A stretch of DNA of 64,000 nt from Sambucus nigra (taxonomy: Eukaryota; Streptophyta; Magnoliopsida; Dipsacales; Adoxaceae), in NCBI GenBank assembly GCA_949130495.1, contig OX422214.1, positions 251,476,187-251,540,186 of the forward strand. Direction: 5' to 3'. Positions 11,540 to 23,522 of this stretch are shown here, one piece after another. The notes beneath the pieces are model-generated. The model did no database searches and was not told the DNA's origin. It worked only from the letters and a program-made list of their open reading frames with translations. Numbering within the stretch: the stretch's first letter is position 1; every line of letters begins with the position of its first letter. The position numbers and the translations under genes are program-made.

Positions 11540-14500
11540 ATTAGGTTCTAGTGTCCATAGGATCTGTACGGCTTACTACATTTTTAGCGTATCATTTTAT
11601 TGATATAGAGCCCTATCTTAGGATTGTTGTACTCCTCTACGTATGTGGTTTACAATCTCCAGCTATTTAGTAACTGAAGTTATATATATACGAGTTCGAT
11701 TGAGTATGGTACGTCGAACATAGCGGTAGGACTAACGTAGGTGTTGGAAGAACTACATGAGGAAGGGGATCGGCATGAAGCATGGAGTGTTCGAGGATGG
11801 TAATCATGGATAAGATGACCGTTGTCGAGGCCACTCCTAGTGTGTAATGGAAGTAGATGCTTCAAGGACTGTTGGGGCATCGCAGGCATTTTCCAAGTAC
11901 CGCGATGGCAAAGGGTGATACTAATCTAGACCCGCTCAACGCATTGATAATGGGAGGAGGTCTGAAGGATCTTTGAAGAGAACGACCCATGAAACATCTG
12001 ATAAAACGTCGATTGTGCATGTTAATATGGAAGTAGAATGTACAGAGGTTTTGACATTAAGAAGAGAGTAGAAATACCCAGAAGTGAAAATTTGGGTAAA
12101 TTTTTTTAATAGAGGTAGCGTGGTGGGGATACCAGTCACCACATCCAGACCGAGGGTCAGTATATAATTAGAGGGGTCCAAAGTTTAGTTTAACTGTAAA
12201 TTCCTCCAATGATGGTTCAGAAGGGAAGTAAATGGAAATTTCTGAACCCATCATGTCAAAGCCTGGTAGAGGCAAATTATGAGGAAGGAATTTATCTATT
12301 GAAGTGAACTTGTACCCAATGAGACATGTACAAGGGAAAAAGATCCCTTGAAAGAATGGGAGTTATTGTCGCCCATAATTTTGGGAAAACTCTACTTGGA
12401 TGACTTATGTGTATGATGGCAGTAAGGTGCTTCTTATAAGGTTGATGAAAATGCTCCTAAGTGAGCGGAGCTAAAAGAATTTAAGGATTTAGTCAAAGAA
12501 TAAGAATGAATGTAAAGGGGCTAGTGCAAGCCATTAGTGGAAACCCAATAGGGGGGTTCATTTCTTTGATTCTAAGTCAGGACTGTTAGGTTAAATAGTG
12601 CGTTCCTCTTGGTCAGCGAAACTAAGGGAACCATGATGATAGTATTTAGAATCGAGGCTGCCAAATCTGAGAGGAGGAATATCCTAAATTAGTCGGTGTG
12701 GCCTGAAATAAGGGGATTTATGAAAAGATGTATGATGTGGGACGTAAGACCATGCATTTTGATCTTGCCCGAAGTTATTTAAGGGAAAAATAACTCCAAT
12801 AAGTTTTACATTCCTGAAAGGACAAGCGTGTTATGTTCGGGAACCATTTGAACCACCAGTATGATGGGAAAGAAAGTATATGAGTTTTGACCTTGAGTGA
12901 ATGAGGTATGTGACCATGCCTCACCTGAAATAGGGTCGAGCTCGCATTATCCATCAGTATATTGGAGACTTCAGAGATTAGGGATGTCTCATAGTGATTG
13001 ATTCTGGTGTGTAGGGACCTTAATGATGTAATTCAAGGTATATCGTATGACGCTGAGCGAAGAGATCGAGCTAGTTGTTGTGATTAGTGCTAAGGACTTA
13101 GTGATAGTATAAGCACAATGCCACTTGACTCCTTTAGGGATGTTGGAGTATGGTCGTACCTATTGTCGGGGGATGGAATTTGAAAATCTCGACTATGTGT
13201 TGTTCCAACAATGCTCAGTAAGAATGAATTAGGAGAAGTCCCTTATTTAAGTTCGATTGCAAAAGGGGATACGACTGAATTTTTATGCACGTCAGGAGAA
13301 GATACGTTGTTAGATGCTAGGGCATCAGTGGAGCCGGCAGTGTTGTAGGAAAACACTGAAAAGCTTATCTCACCACGAAGGAATAAGTGGGACTTTATGG
13401 GCAAGAATTTGATTTTTAGTCGATAGAATATTGAGAATACCCGTGAGATTGTAGTCACGCCGTGAAAACAAGGCGAGAGTTGAGGAAAAGCTTGTTATGA
13501 GTACGACGGTTGCAATGTTTTTGCAAATGTGCACAGAGAAAAGGGTGTATGGGCACCCTAGTCAATTGGCTTTCTTAGTCATCCAAGATAGAGGGATGCA
13601 GAAAATTATATTTGATAAGTACGACGATGGGGAAGTTATGAGGCAAGTCGTATTGATGAAATGGATTGAACGTCATGGGAGATAGAAGAAAATCCAAGCT
13701 TATATGTGCTGAGAGAGCTAGCACACACTATGGATAAGAGTCGGTGGGAAGCTGTTTAAAATATTATCTCTTGACATGGGAGACTCAACTGTTGTGAAGA
13801 AGTAACACAAAGTTCTTCTTGACTGAGTGTTGAGAGTGACTTACGCGTTACTAAAATGTTAATTCTTATAAGGTAGCCTACCCTAAAAGTACGAAAATTA
13901 CGAAGAGCACACAGATTATGAGGTATAAAATACTTGGAGAGAAAGGGGAATAGAGTACCACTTGAGGAAAGATGACGTAAGTGGGAAGTGGTGTTGAGGA
14001 AAAGACATAGTGAGATTGGCTCCAGACGCACCACTAGTTGATAGAGAAAGATGGACTCCAAATGAGCAACCAGAATTTGGTAATGAACCTACCTTTCTAG
14101 TGATGGAATGAGTATGAAGACTTATAATTTATGGATGGGATGTGAACATCGTAAATATGTCAAGATTTCCATTGGGGTAGCGGAATGGGTTGACTGGGAT
14201 GGACTAGTATGTCATTGAAAAGGAAGAGTGCACAAGTGCAAGGTGTTGCTCTATATCGTTGTGAATCGGGATAAAATTCTAAACTCCCACCCTGTGAAAT
14301 ATGATCATGGAGGAATGGAGATGAAGTTTTATTTTGGGTATGTTGTGTCGCCTATAACTCAATAATTGTGAGAAAGGAAGATACTATGCCCTAACGATAG
14401 TGGAATTTTGGAAGAACCCACTAATCAATTCATAGGTTAAATGTATACCTATATGAGCATATTTATAGGTAGTGTGAGTGTGCCTATATGGACTGTAATT

Positions 14501-14694
14501 AAGGATTAGTTTCGTGGGTACATATTATGAACTTATATGTGCTTTAAGGTGTGGTTTGAGGAGACATCCCGAACTCTTAGTCCTTAATGCGTGATATGAG
14601 GACATTCTATTGGAGCATGACATTTTAGAATATATGAACTGTGAAATATATGTCTCATAAATTGTCTACTCATGTACGATGAGATGTATATATA

Positions 14695-15104
14695 TATATT
14701 GGTGCTCGAGGTGTGATTCCGGGACAATATAACCAATCACCATTGCTGATCGAGGTGGGATTCCGAGCCAATAACCCAAAAGTGTTATAGATGGGGGGTG
14801 ATTATAAAATAAGTGTTGATAGTATATGTTATGTGTAAGATATCTATACCTTATGATTTTCTTACTTATGTGCAATAATAAGTATGCTTAATTCTATATT
14901 GGGGTCGATGATGTTCCGAACCAATACATGAAGAATCGATTTGAGGTCGATGATTTTTCGAACCAAATCGATGATGCTAGATAAATATTGGTATTGATGG
15001 AAGGTCTGAACCAATATATGCATTACATTTACCTTGGGGTCGATGGATTTCCGGACCAACGTAAATGATAGGATCATTGGGGACGATGAATTTGTCGGAC
15101 CAAT
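14695..15104 (+). repeat. Second stem-loop array, inside the LARD element
   Basis: Seven units built like those in the LTR. Stems are TATATTG/CAATATA (14,695-14,731), ATTG/CAAT (14,742-14,772), TATTGG/CCAATA (14,897-14,926), ATCGATTTG/CAAATCGAT (14,935-14,972), ATATTGG/CCAATAT (14,985-15,017), a 12-bp stem with one mismatch CATTTACCTTGG/CCAACGTAAATG (15,026-15,067) and ATTGG/CCAAT (15,076-15,104). Loops of 18-20 nt keep GGTCGATG and TCCGAA-like words. The following 130 bp also match the LTR sequence after its own array. Confidence 0.85.
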
Positions 15105-15473
15105 TTCCCTTATAGTATATATTGTGTGTGAAATATATACCTTATAATATTCTACTGATGAGTAATAGTAGACACGTAGATGTTATATATAAAGATATAC
15201 ATCAAAAGGGTAAAATAAGTCGGGAGAAACTAAATTTCAAGAGTTAACGTTTGATTGGCAAAAATCTGTGCAGAAATTAAGTAGCGAGACTTAATTATAA
15301 TATATAAGGAATGGATAACATGCGATAAGGGTTTATAATGAAGCAAGGCACGTACTTGGGGTGACCCTTAGGATGAGATGATTTGATTTTTGGATATTAG
15401 AGGATGTCATGATGTTTAAGGTCCTTAGTCATAATGCCAGTCTTATCCTAATTTTGAGGACGAAATTCCTTTA

Positions 15474-15483
15474 TAGGGGGGAG
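15474..15483 (+). other. Polypurine tract of the LARD element
   Basis: AGGGGGGAG-type run directly before the 3' LTR. It is preceded by ttttgaggacgaaatt, a word common at the 3' end of Tekay-like gypsy elements. Confidence 0.85.
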
Positions 15484-15485
15484 TA

Positions 15486-18467
15486 TGTAATACCCCGTAT
15501 TTCTAAATATTTATATTTAATTAAATTAGAGGCTTAAATGAGAAAATACGATTTAATTGAAATTACGCAAGAGAAGTAATTTAGTGAGAATTATTAATAA
15601 TTGTGATTATGGAGTATTAATCGAGAGATGGATACTGATTAATATTGCCTCATTCTATTTACTTAGCGCGAGAAGTAAATAGTTACTTAGCACGTGTAGA
15701 CCATTTTGGGGTGAGAACGAATAATATATTTTTAAGTGACTCAAATGATAATTTAGAGGTCACAGATGAGTCCGAAAGGGTCGAATTAGTCAAAATAGTA
15801 TACCCGGGGGTACTAGTTCAGTCTCGGAATAATTTTGAACTAAATCGAGACTGTTCGGGGGCGTTTTGGTCTTTTAACATGTGAGGGTATAGAGACCAAC
15901 GAATTTGAGAGTCCTTTATCAACCGTATGAAAGAGGGGTTAGGGTTAGAAAACCCACAAAAACACTAAGACCATTAGAGAGAAGGAGAAAACAATTCTCA
16001 AGGCTTAGAAGATGCTTTTAAAGAGGTTGGGTTTGAAGCTTGCATCCTAGGAGCCAAAGGAGGAAGGATTGAAGAAGAGAAGCATCAATCTATCATCAAC
16101 ACCACGAATTCAGTCAAGGCAAGTTGTTTATTGTAAAAATTATAAAGTTATAATGACCATGTGTAGGGTTTTTCAATAGTTTTGTTAAATCAATATCTTG
16201 GAAAGAAAAGAATGATATTTATGCATGTTGGGATAGGAATCTCATGTAGAATGATTTAACATATGTAGAGGAATAATATTCAGAGTTGACTCGATAATTA
16301 TTTAGGAATAAAATTTGGGTTTTAAATGAATATATGGGAAGAACACAATAACTAGGGTTTTAAGAAATTCTGAGTTTAATCCACTATTTCTTTAAATGAA
16401 TTGACGTTTTTATGTATTTGAAATGTTAGAAATTATCCTAGTATATGTAGGAACATATTGGGATAATTGGGTCGAAGTTTGGTGTACTATAATGAAGTTT
16501 GGAGATTTTTTAAGGGAAGAAGAAATTAACGTAGAAGACAAACTGTTGTTGCCCCTGATCGATCGATCTTGAATGTCAATCGATCGACTGGGTCGGTCGA
16601 TCGAACCCAGGAGTCAATCGATCGACTTAAACTATTTTTTCTCGAATCCTTCCCTAGTTAAGGTTTCTTTGATTTCTGGGAATGAATAGGAATCCTAGCA
16701 TTTATATTATACTTATATGGGAATGAGAATAAGACCAGCAGGTATATTGTTGAGGTCCGGTATGGCCATTGGATGTAGGACTTGGATTATGGACCGACGA
16801 GAATAAACCGATTGAGTAGAGCATCGAGGAATTTGAAATTGAGTTACGAGGCGAGGTAAAGTCAATCCAAGCGATAGACCAATAGGGTAAGTAATAACTA
16901 CTGAAATTATACGTGAGGGGTAACTAGGGCCCTTAGAGTTGAGTGAATACTCAAATAAATGCGATGGTGAGAAATCGTAAATTTACGAATACGGTTAATA
17001 TAAGAAAATACTATATTACGTACAAGCATGATTTATAGGTCAAGTGTGTACCTACTAAATTGTATAAACTATTAAGTTGAGAGAAGTATACCTAAATTAA
17101 CTATGTTAGGGTCGATGAAGTATTCCGAACTAACGTAAGGTTATTATATGTTAGGGTCGATGAAGTATTCTGAACTAACATTGGGTTATCATATGTTTGG
17201 GGTCGATGTAAAATACCGAACCAAACCTTCGAACTGGTATCGTGATGAAAGAGTTTCGAACCAGAATATGTGTATATAAATAATTGGGGCCGATGTATCA
17301 TTCCGAACCAATTCTTACTTGGGGTCGATGAATCATTCCGAACCAAGAGTCCTTTACGTGTGTCAAAAGGACATAATAGTAATGACTGATATTAAGTATA
17401 TATTGTGTGTGAAATATAAACTTAATGATATTCCACTTCTGCGTATTAGTAGATTGATTTATGATGTATTTAAAGATATATATCAAACTGGTAAGTTAAG
17501 TGGGGAAACTTAATTACGTAACATAACGTTAGATAGAGAGTATCTAATTAGTAATTTAAGTAGTGAAACTTAATTACAAAAGTGGGAAGGTATTGATTGT
17601 GAGAATTGTAGAAATTTAGTAGTGAAACTAAATGAGAAGTTCTTAAACATAACATAGGTGAAATATTACTTGAGAATTAATTAACCTACGCGAGATGTTA
17701 ATGAAATGGATGTACTGTACGGGCGGTACGAGAATTTAGATATAGATAAGTTCAGATGATTACTTTAGTCCTAGTTAGCTTGGGAGATATTGCTAGGTAG
17801 GATAAGTGTAGAACGTTAGGTGTGCACAATAGATGAGGATTGAGTAAACTCAAGAGAGTATACGAGAACCTAACATGTGTAATCAATAACTGCATTTTAT
17901 ATTATGATAAACGCTTGCTAAATATTTTCAAAATGTTTTGAGTACTAACTCTTGCTCTAAATATTTTCAAAACCTTTTAGGTGTCCAGTCACAGGGACGC
18001 CATTTATGCTGATTTCATTTTAGGGACTCGAAGCTGTAGCACAGTGGATGCTTACAGGATTTTAATTCTATGATATCTCTCATTCAGATCTAATGTAAGA
18101 TCTCACACTATCCTATGTACGGACTCGTGGTCCGGTATCAGTCACAGATGTTTAGTCTCAGACTAGTGGTTGTTCTATTGTTTTTTTTTAGATTTTTAGC
18201 CGATGGTTTATTCGGTAATACTTTTGTTCTTTTGTACTTATACTGTGTTGATTGGGTTGTAGTAGATGGTGATTGTTATACCTTGTTCCGCATGGTTGAT
18301 TTATCTATTTTAAGAAAGATAAAATTTTGGCATCGATCTAATTTTCACTTAGGTGATTAGTAATTAAAAAGTTTTCGATAGTGATGCTAAAAATGGACCA
18401 TTTGAGAAACCTGTTTTAATTTAATAAAGGCCTGATCACCCGATGTTTAATTAGGCGGGGTGTCACA
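15486..18467 (+). repeat. 3' LTR of the LARD element
   Basis: TGTAATACCC to GTGTCACA, 2,982 bp, collinear with the 5' LTR. It is followed at once by the ACCTG target duplication. Confidence 0.9.
17105..17347 (+). repeat. Array of six stem-loops (3' LTR copy)
   Basis: The same six units as in the 5' LTR. Unit 1 here is a perfect GTTAG/CTAAC pair, showing that the GTAAC arm in the 5' LTR is a later mutation. Unit 2 has one loop change (TTCTGAA). Confidence 0.85.
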
Positions 18468-18472
18468 ACCTG

Positions 18473-19479
18473 GACATGGCTTGTCAGCAAGCTCATTATA
18501 AATTTTTGGATTTAACATCCATCGTGGTACTTTCGTAAGCTCATTTTTTTCTTTTCCGTACCACCTCTTTAGACGTGGATTAGGTAGAAATTAGAAATAA
18601 AGGGTACAACCTTGGTATTTTTGGAAATGGTGGTGGGGATAGAGCCCACAAACTAAATTTTCACCCTTGGAAGAGGCGCCTTCAACCATTTTTGGTCCAT
18701 TGTAAGATGAAATGGAACACAACCTCAATATATGGACAACCCATAGGACTAAACTTTGTCGATAAATTATTACGGTGCCTGTTTTAAATTTGTATTTATT
18801 CTAGGTATGGACATATCACATAATTATAAAGATACCTAATCAATAATCCGAAGGTATGGTCATATCACATATTTATAAAGATACCTACTCAATAATCCGG
18901 AGGTATGGTCATATCATATAATTATAATGCTACATACTCTGTAATTTGGATTTATTCTCAGCGTAAGGTCATGTCACATAATTATAAAGATATCTACTCA
19001 TAAATTTAGACTATTACATAATTATGAATGGAAACACATATGTAAGATATTTATAGTCTATAAAAATTATAACATAATAAGTATAAAAAAATAAATATGA
19101 CATAAAAAATTAAGCAAACATAATATAATAACCCAAAAAATAAACCACTAATTGCCTGCAGATGGTGAATTCTGCGAACTTTCTGAATGTCTCCCCGCGA
19201 GTATTTGATTTGTTTTCATTTCATACAATTGCAGTTGAAGTGGAGAGAAGTGTGAGGTATCCATGAAAATTATATAATTCTGATCCATTTGAATTTGTGA
19301 TTGGAATTCTTATTTTCTTGTAATAATTAACTCATTCAACTTTGTATTTAGCTCTTCTTCGTTCCGTTGTGTTAATGCTGAATTTTCATTATAAGTAAAT
19401 TTCTCAGAATTCTGATTAAGTACGATGTAAGCTTATAGACCACTTAATATGACCTTGCGTTTAGTAGTCTATTTTTAAG
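18473..19479. other. Gene-free flank, with a 57-60-bp tandem repeat
   Basis: Probably begins with the displaced remainder of the gypsy B LTR. Between about 18,803 and 18,990, three to four diverged copies of a roughly 57-60-bp unit occur (aggtatggacatatcacata...aagatacct). No coding signal is visible. Confidence 0.55.
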
Positions 19480-20035
19480 CTTTCTGCCCTAATGGCTTGG
19501 GCAGTGTGGAATGCATCTCTTCAAAGTCTTTAGCTAAATCAACGTCGTCCCAACCTGTTGATGGGACTAAATATTCATCCATGAATTGAGTTGATGTGTT
19601 TGCTAAATGAAATTTTTGCACAGCTTTCAAAATTTCATAGCACTGATCATAACCAAATTTATGACCCCTTTTAGTTTCAAAGTCATCGAGAGCAAGTTGT
19701 ATCTGAACAAATAAAAGTTTGTAAAGTTAGATAATAATATTGAATTACATACTATAAAAACACATATACTAAAACGAAATTCATATATTAATCAAGTTCA
19801 AATCAAATAGTTTTAAACATATACCCATTGAGTGTGTGATGTCCCACTCTCTCTTATCGCACTAAATACATCTTTGAAACGTACAACATGCAACCACAGT
19901 TAATTTCTTGCCACGTACCTTGCAGGACATTTACTAATTGGTGATACATCACATCTTCTTTATTATTGAACTCGTGTTGGATTTTTGCCCACATCGTTCC
20001 CCTTCTTTAGTTAGTTACCAATTTTCCATAAATGG
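19480..20035 (-). pseudogene. Decayed trihelix/NAM-associated-like gene fragment
   Basis: Minus strand gives pieces that follow one another after a probable intron: MWAKIQHEFNNKEDVMYHQL, LQGTWQEINCGCMLYVSK, then FSAIRESGTSHTQW, and after about 100 bp LALDDFETKRGHKFGYDQCY with EILKAVQKF. The order (W-x-x-I-x-x-x-F, L-x-x-x-W-x-x-I, S-G-x-S, a long acidic helix, F-x-x-x-x-C-x-x-I-L) resembles the trihelix/NAM-associated proteins that are abundant in plants and often linked to DNA transposons. Frames are broken and no full start is seen. Function is not inferred beyond this. Confidence 0.45.
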
Positions 20036-20325
20036 AATATTTACAATATGCATGACACAATGTAATTTCATCAACTTAACTTAAATTTGGCAGTCTTGCG
20101 GGAGGGGATGGAGAAGACATTGTAAGTATTTTGAGAGTGAATTAGTAACTTTAGAAAGCCGATGTTAAAATTTTGGGTTAAAACTGAAATTTTTACACAA
20201 AGATGTGAAATTGTTACCATTGTAATCTTATCAGTATGATTCAAACAAAACTGGGTGAGCTTCAACCATGGAAGAGTTCCACATTTAAAATTCCACACAA
20301 TGGAAATTGTCCCATGTCTACCTCA

Positions 20326-20432
20326 GGGAGGGATAGAGGATCCCCTCCCTGAGGTAGTAGATTCATAGTAGATTCGTTAGCTCTCCCATAAGTCTCAGGG
20401 AGGGATAACGGATCCCCTCCCTCTTTTAATGG
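20326..20432. repeat. Short inverted repeats around GGGAGGGGATCC
   Basis: A hairpin pairs acctcagggaggga with tcccctccctgaggt (about 20,320-20,357). A second, partly repeated copy lies at about 20,396-20,425 (ctcagggaggg...ccctccctc). May be the centre of an old MITE. Confidence 0.6.
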
Positions 20433-20439
20433 ATGCTTT

Positions 20440-22148
20440 TCTCACTGTGACACACTTTAAAATATCCACAATGGATTTATGGTATCCATTGTAGATGGAC
20501 TTATACCAATAAAATTATCGAAATAAGACCACATGTTCCATTTATAAAATTTCCATCAATAAGCTTTGTCTCTAAGGTGCAATGTTCTGTATTATTAATT
20601 TAATACATTTTTCTTGAAAATGATGATCGACCCATAAGACTATGTGTAGTTATTGTATAAAATAATAAATTTATGATTTATTACTTATTACTTATGTTAT
20701 ACTAAAATATGACCCTCCACTTGACCAATAAAAAAATGCGCCTAAACTTCATTCCATATAATACTGTTTTTCATAAGATAATTACACTTAACCCCTAACT
20801 CGATCTCATTTTCATTTCACCATCTTAACGTTATATTTTTAGACTAAACTAACTTAGAAGAATGCATCAAATCACCCATAACCGTAACTATGCTTATTTT
20901 GGGATGAAAACTTGGTTATGTGACATACACAAGAGAGCATTTATGTACACCCAATACGAAAGGACACCTTAAATTTTTAAAAACAAATTACGAATTTTTT
21001 TTTAAAATGTGGAAAATGAAGAAAGCCTTTCTAGAAAACCCCTAAAATTACAAAAATATATTTTGAAAATATGGAAGTTAAATAAAATAATATTTTAAAA
21101 ATGGAACTTGTAGAAATACATTTAAAAATATGAAATTATTTAAAATCTGGAAATAGAAAAAAAAAACAAAATTATGCAAAAACGTTAAAAATATTTGAAT
21201 AATTAAAAATTAGAAATAAATAAGAAAAAATAATTAAAAAATAATTAAATAGGAGAAAAACATTTAAAATAATCTTGAAGTTACTTAAAATGATTTAAAA
21301 ATTGCTGGAAATAATTTACAAATTATTAAAAATCTTATGTTTAAAAAAATAAATTGAAATTACAACAAATATTAAATAGTAGTAAATTTGCAAAAAAGAA
21401 TCAATAATAAAATATGGATATTACTGAATTCCAAAAAATAAGAATCACAAAAAGACTTTAAAATTTGGAAATTAAAAAATATATATTTTAATATTCCAAA
21501 AATGAAATTAATATATTTATATGTTTGAAAATAATATAAAAAACAATCTGACGGTCTGGAAATTACAGAAAACATATTTCACAAAATTTGAGTTTATAAA
21601 AAATGTTATTAAATAAATGGAAAACTATAGAAAATTGTTTCAATAATCAAAATTAGAGAAAATATAATTTAAAAAATATAGAAACTACAAAAATAGAAAA
21701 CCCTCTTCATAAACAAAAAGGGTTCCAAAAAAAAAATAATAGAAAAAATGGTACAAATCCTTCCACACGAACAAAATTGGCAAAGGAAACAAAATGGTTT
21801 AAATCTATCCACGCACACCTAAGGACTGATTTTACATTAGCAACAAAAGCAACAACAACAATAATAAAAGAAGTGGGAAAACCCACATCCAAAATTCCTC
21901 CAAACACACTAAAAAGGGTGCGTGACTATCCGCCTCCACTCTAAACCTATTTCCATTGTAATCCAGATCCGCCCAAAATCGAGAGAAAGTAGATAAATTA
22001 AAGAGCTAAAAAGAAGGAAGAATAAGAAATGTGGAGTAATAATTACAAGAGAGGTAAAACGGAGAGAGAGATAACTTGTCAAAATACATAGATCCCACCG
22101 AAGGACCAAATCCTTTTGACCTTTACTTCTTAAAAAGAGAAAATATAT
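20440..22148. other. AT-rich low-complexity stretch, no gene
   Basis: 20,980-21,700 is almost entirely imperfect runs of A with short T blocks (aaaatatttgaaat-like words). Short frames on the minus strand (21,372-22,151) are Phe/Leu-rich artefacts. No domain was recognised. Confidence 0.7.
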
Positions 22149-22194
22149 CACTACACCAAAAAGGCTAAAATGCCATCCTTGACCGGGCCACCTT

Positions 22195-22262
22195 TGTCAC
22201 GGTCTTTGACCGTGATAAGTACAGTTGTCTTGGGCTTATCACGGTCTTTGACCGTGACAAGT
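22195..22262. repeat. Left subterminal palindromic repeats of the CACTA element
   Basis: Two copies of the palindrome tcacggtctttgaccgtgac, or tgat at one end, near the left TIR. In En/Spm, subterminal motifs bind the TNPA-type protein. Here the binding role is inferred from position only. Confidence 0.75.
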
Positions 22263-22455
22263 TTCTTAAGTAAAGACCCTAGGCGCTCTTTTTTCTCCCC
22301 ATATCATTTCTCTCTTTTTTCTCTCTCTCAGCGTCTGCTCTCTCTCTTTGTTTCCTTTGTGTGTGTCATTGTGTATTTATATATGTGTGTGTGTATGTTT
22401 TTTTTGTATATGTGTGTCTATGGTTTTTTTGTGTGTATATATGTGTGTGGTTTTC

Positions 22456-22459
22456 TCTG

Positions 22460-22506
<47 letters not shown>

Positions 22507-22798
22507 TTAATTGTGCATGTGGTTTTTTCTATATATATTTGTGTGCATGTGTGTGAGAGAGATCAATTTGGTGTTTATAAAAATTGGGCCCAAATCTAAA
22601 ATTGGACCCCCTTTTGTGTAAATATGAAATTAAAATTGGGTATAAATATAAATTGGCCATATTGTTGTGTAAATGTGAAATTAGAATTAAAATTGGGTAT
22701 AAAACGAAAAATTGGTATAGTGTTGTGATTGGGTATAATGTTGTATAATTTTTGTACATTTAATTTTTATTTATAAGCAATTAGGTACAATCTAAAAC

Positions 22799-22857
<59 letters not shown>
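22456..22857. repeat. (TA)n(TG)n and (CA)n microsatellites
   Basis: (TA)(TG) run at about 22,460-22,504 and a pure (CA)n run at 22,804-22,857. Cys/Val-rich frames over them are not genes. Confidence 0.95.
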
Positions 22858-22859
<2 letters not shown>

Positions 22860-23522
22860 TGTAGAAATCGAATATAAATAATACATAATTAAATGAAACA
22901 TACTATAGTCCTTATATATAGTGCGCATAGATACTAGCCTTCTAGTTCTTATGCATGCGTATTCAATAGCCCTTACATCCGTTAGAGAGTCATTACCCCT
23001 GTAATGAGATCTCTCGAATTGCCCAGTTTGGTCAGTTTGAGACTACATAGTTTCTGTATAATAATATTCTTAATGGATTAAACTTGTTGCTTTTGGGAAA
23101 AGTTTTGTTGTCGTATCTCAATGTTCTCGGGGTACATACTAGATGATGCGATGTTAAGTGTTATTTCAATTGATAAATTGAAATAACACGTACAGTTGCG
23201 AATTTATATCGTGTACTTAGAGAACTATGGGGATATGCTGCCTAATTTTCCTCAAATTGGAACAATGTACATGTGTTATTAAGTATATTATAGAAATATA
23301 CGGTCTTGAATGTGATAAGATCACTCACCCTTTAGAGGAGATAGAGGAAATATGAATTATATTATTTTTATAATATAACACCGAAAGATGAAATGTAAAT
23401 GTTGTAGTAAATTATTTATTGGAAACTAAATGTTCACACTTTTATTTATACTAATCCACGAATATACGCTTCTTACCCATTATAGGTGATTGTTTGTAAT
23501 AGTTGTGATGGGATATCCTAAA

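Larger units (their letters stand above)
11526..15485 (+). other. Non-coding interior of the LARD element
   Basis: 3.96 kb with no sustained reading frame. The longest frames are about 100 codons and show no retroelement motif. A start-like context after the primer-binding site (11,706 onward) and vague protease- or RT-like words were looked for and not confirmed. The last kilobase (about 14,690-15,300) resembles part of the LTR, including a second stem-loop array. Confidence 0.8.
8530..18472 (+). mobile_element. Large non-coding LTR retrotransposon (LARD type), complete with TSD
   Basis: Two LTRs of about 2.99 kb (8,535-11,525 and 15,486-18,467) flank a 3.96-kb interior. A perfect 5-bp target duplication ACCTG lies at 8,530-8,534 and 18,468-18,472. 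The LTR ends are imperfect inverted repeats (TGTAATACCC; rc of the other end TGTGACACCC). A tRNA-iMet primer-binding site (11,528-11,539) and a polypurine tract (15,474-15,483) are present. No gag, RT or integrase motif is recognisable, so it is a dependent element. The 3' motif ttttgaggacgaaatt and the TGTAATACCCC start resemble Tekay/Del chromovirus elements, a possible source of the enzymes. It sits inside the gypsy B LTR. Confidence 0.9.

Noticed and set aside
11700..13700. Possible gag, protease or RT remnants in the LARD interior
   Set aside because: Isolated words were vaguely similar, but no ordered set of motifs could be followed in any frame, so it was left as non-coding.
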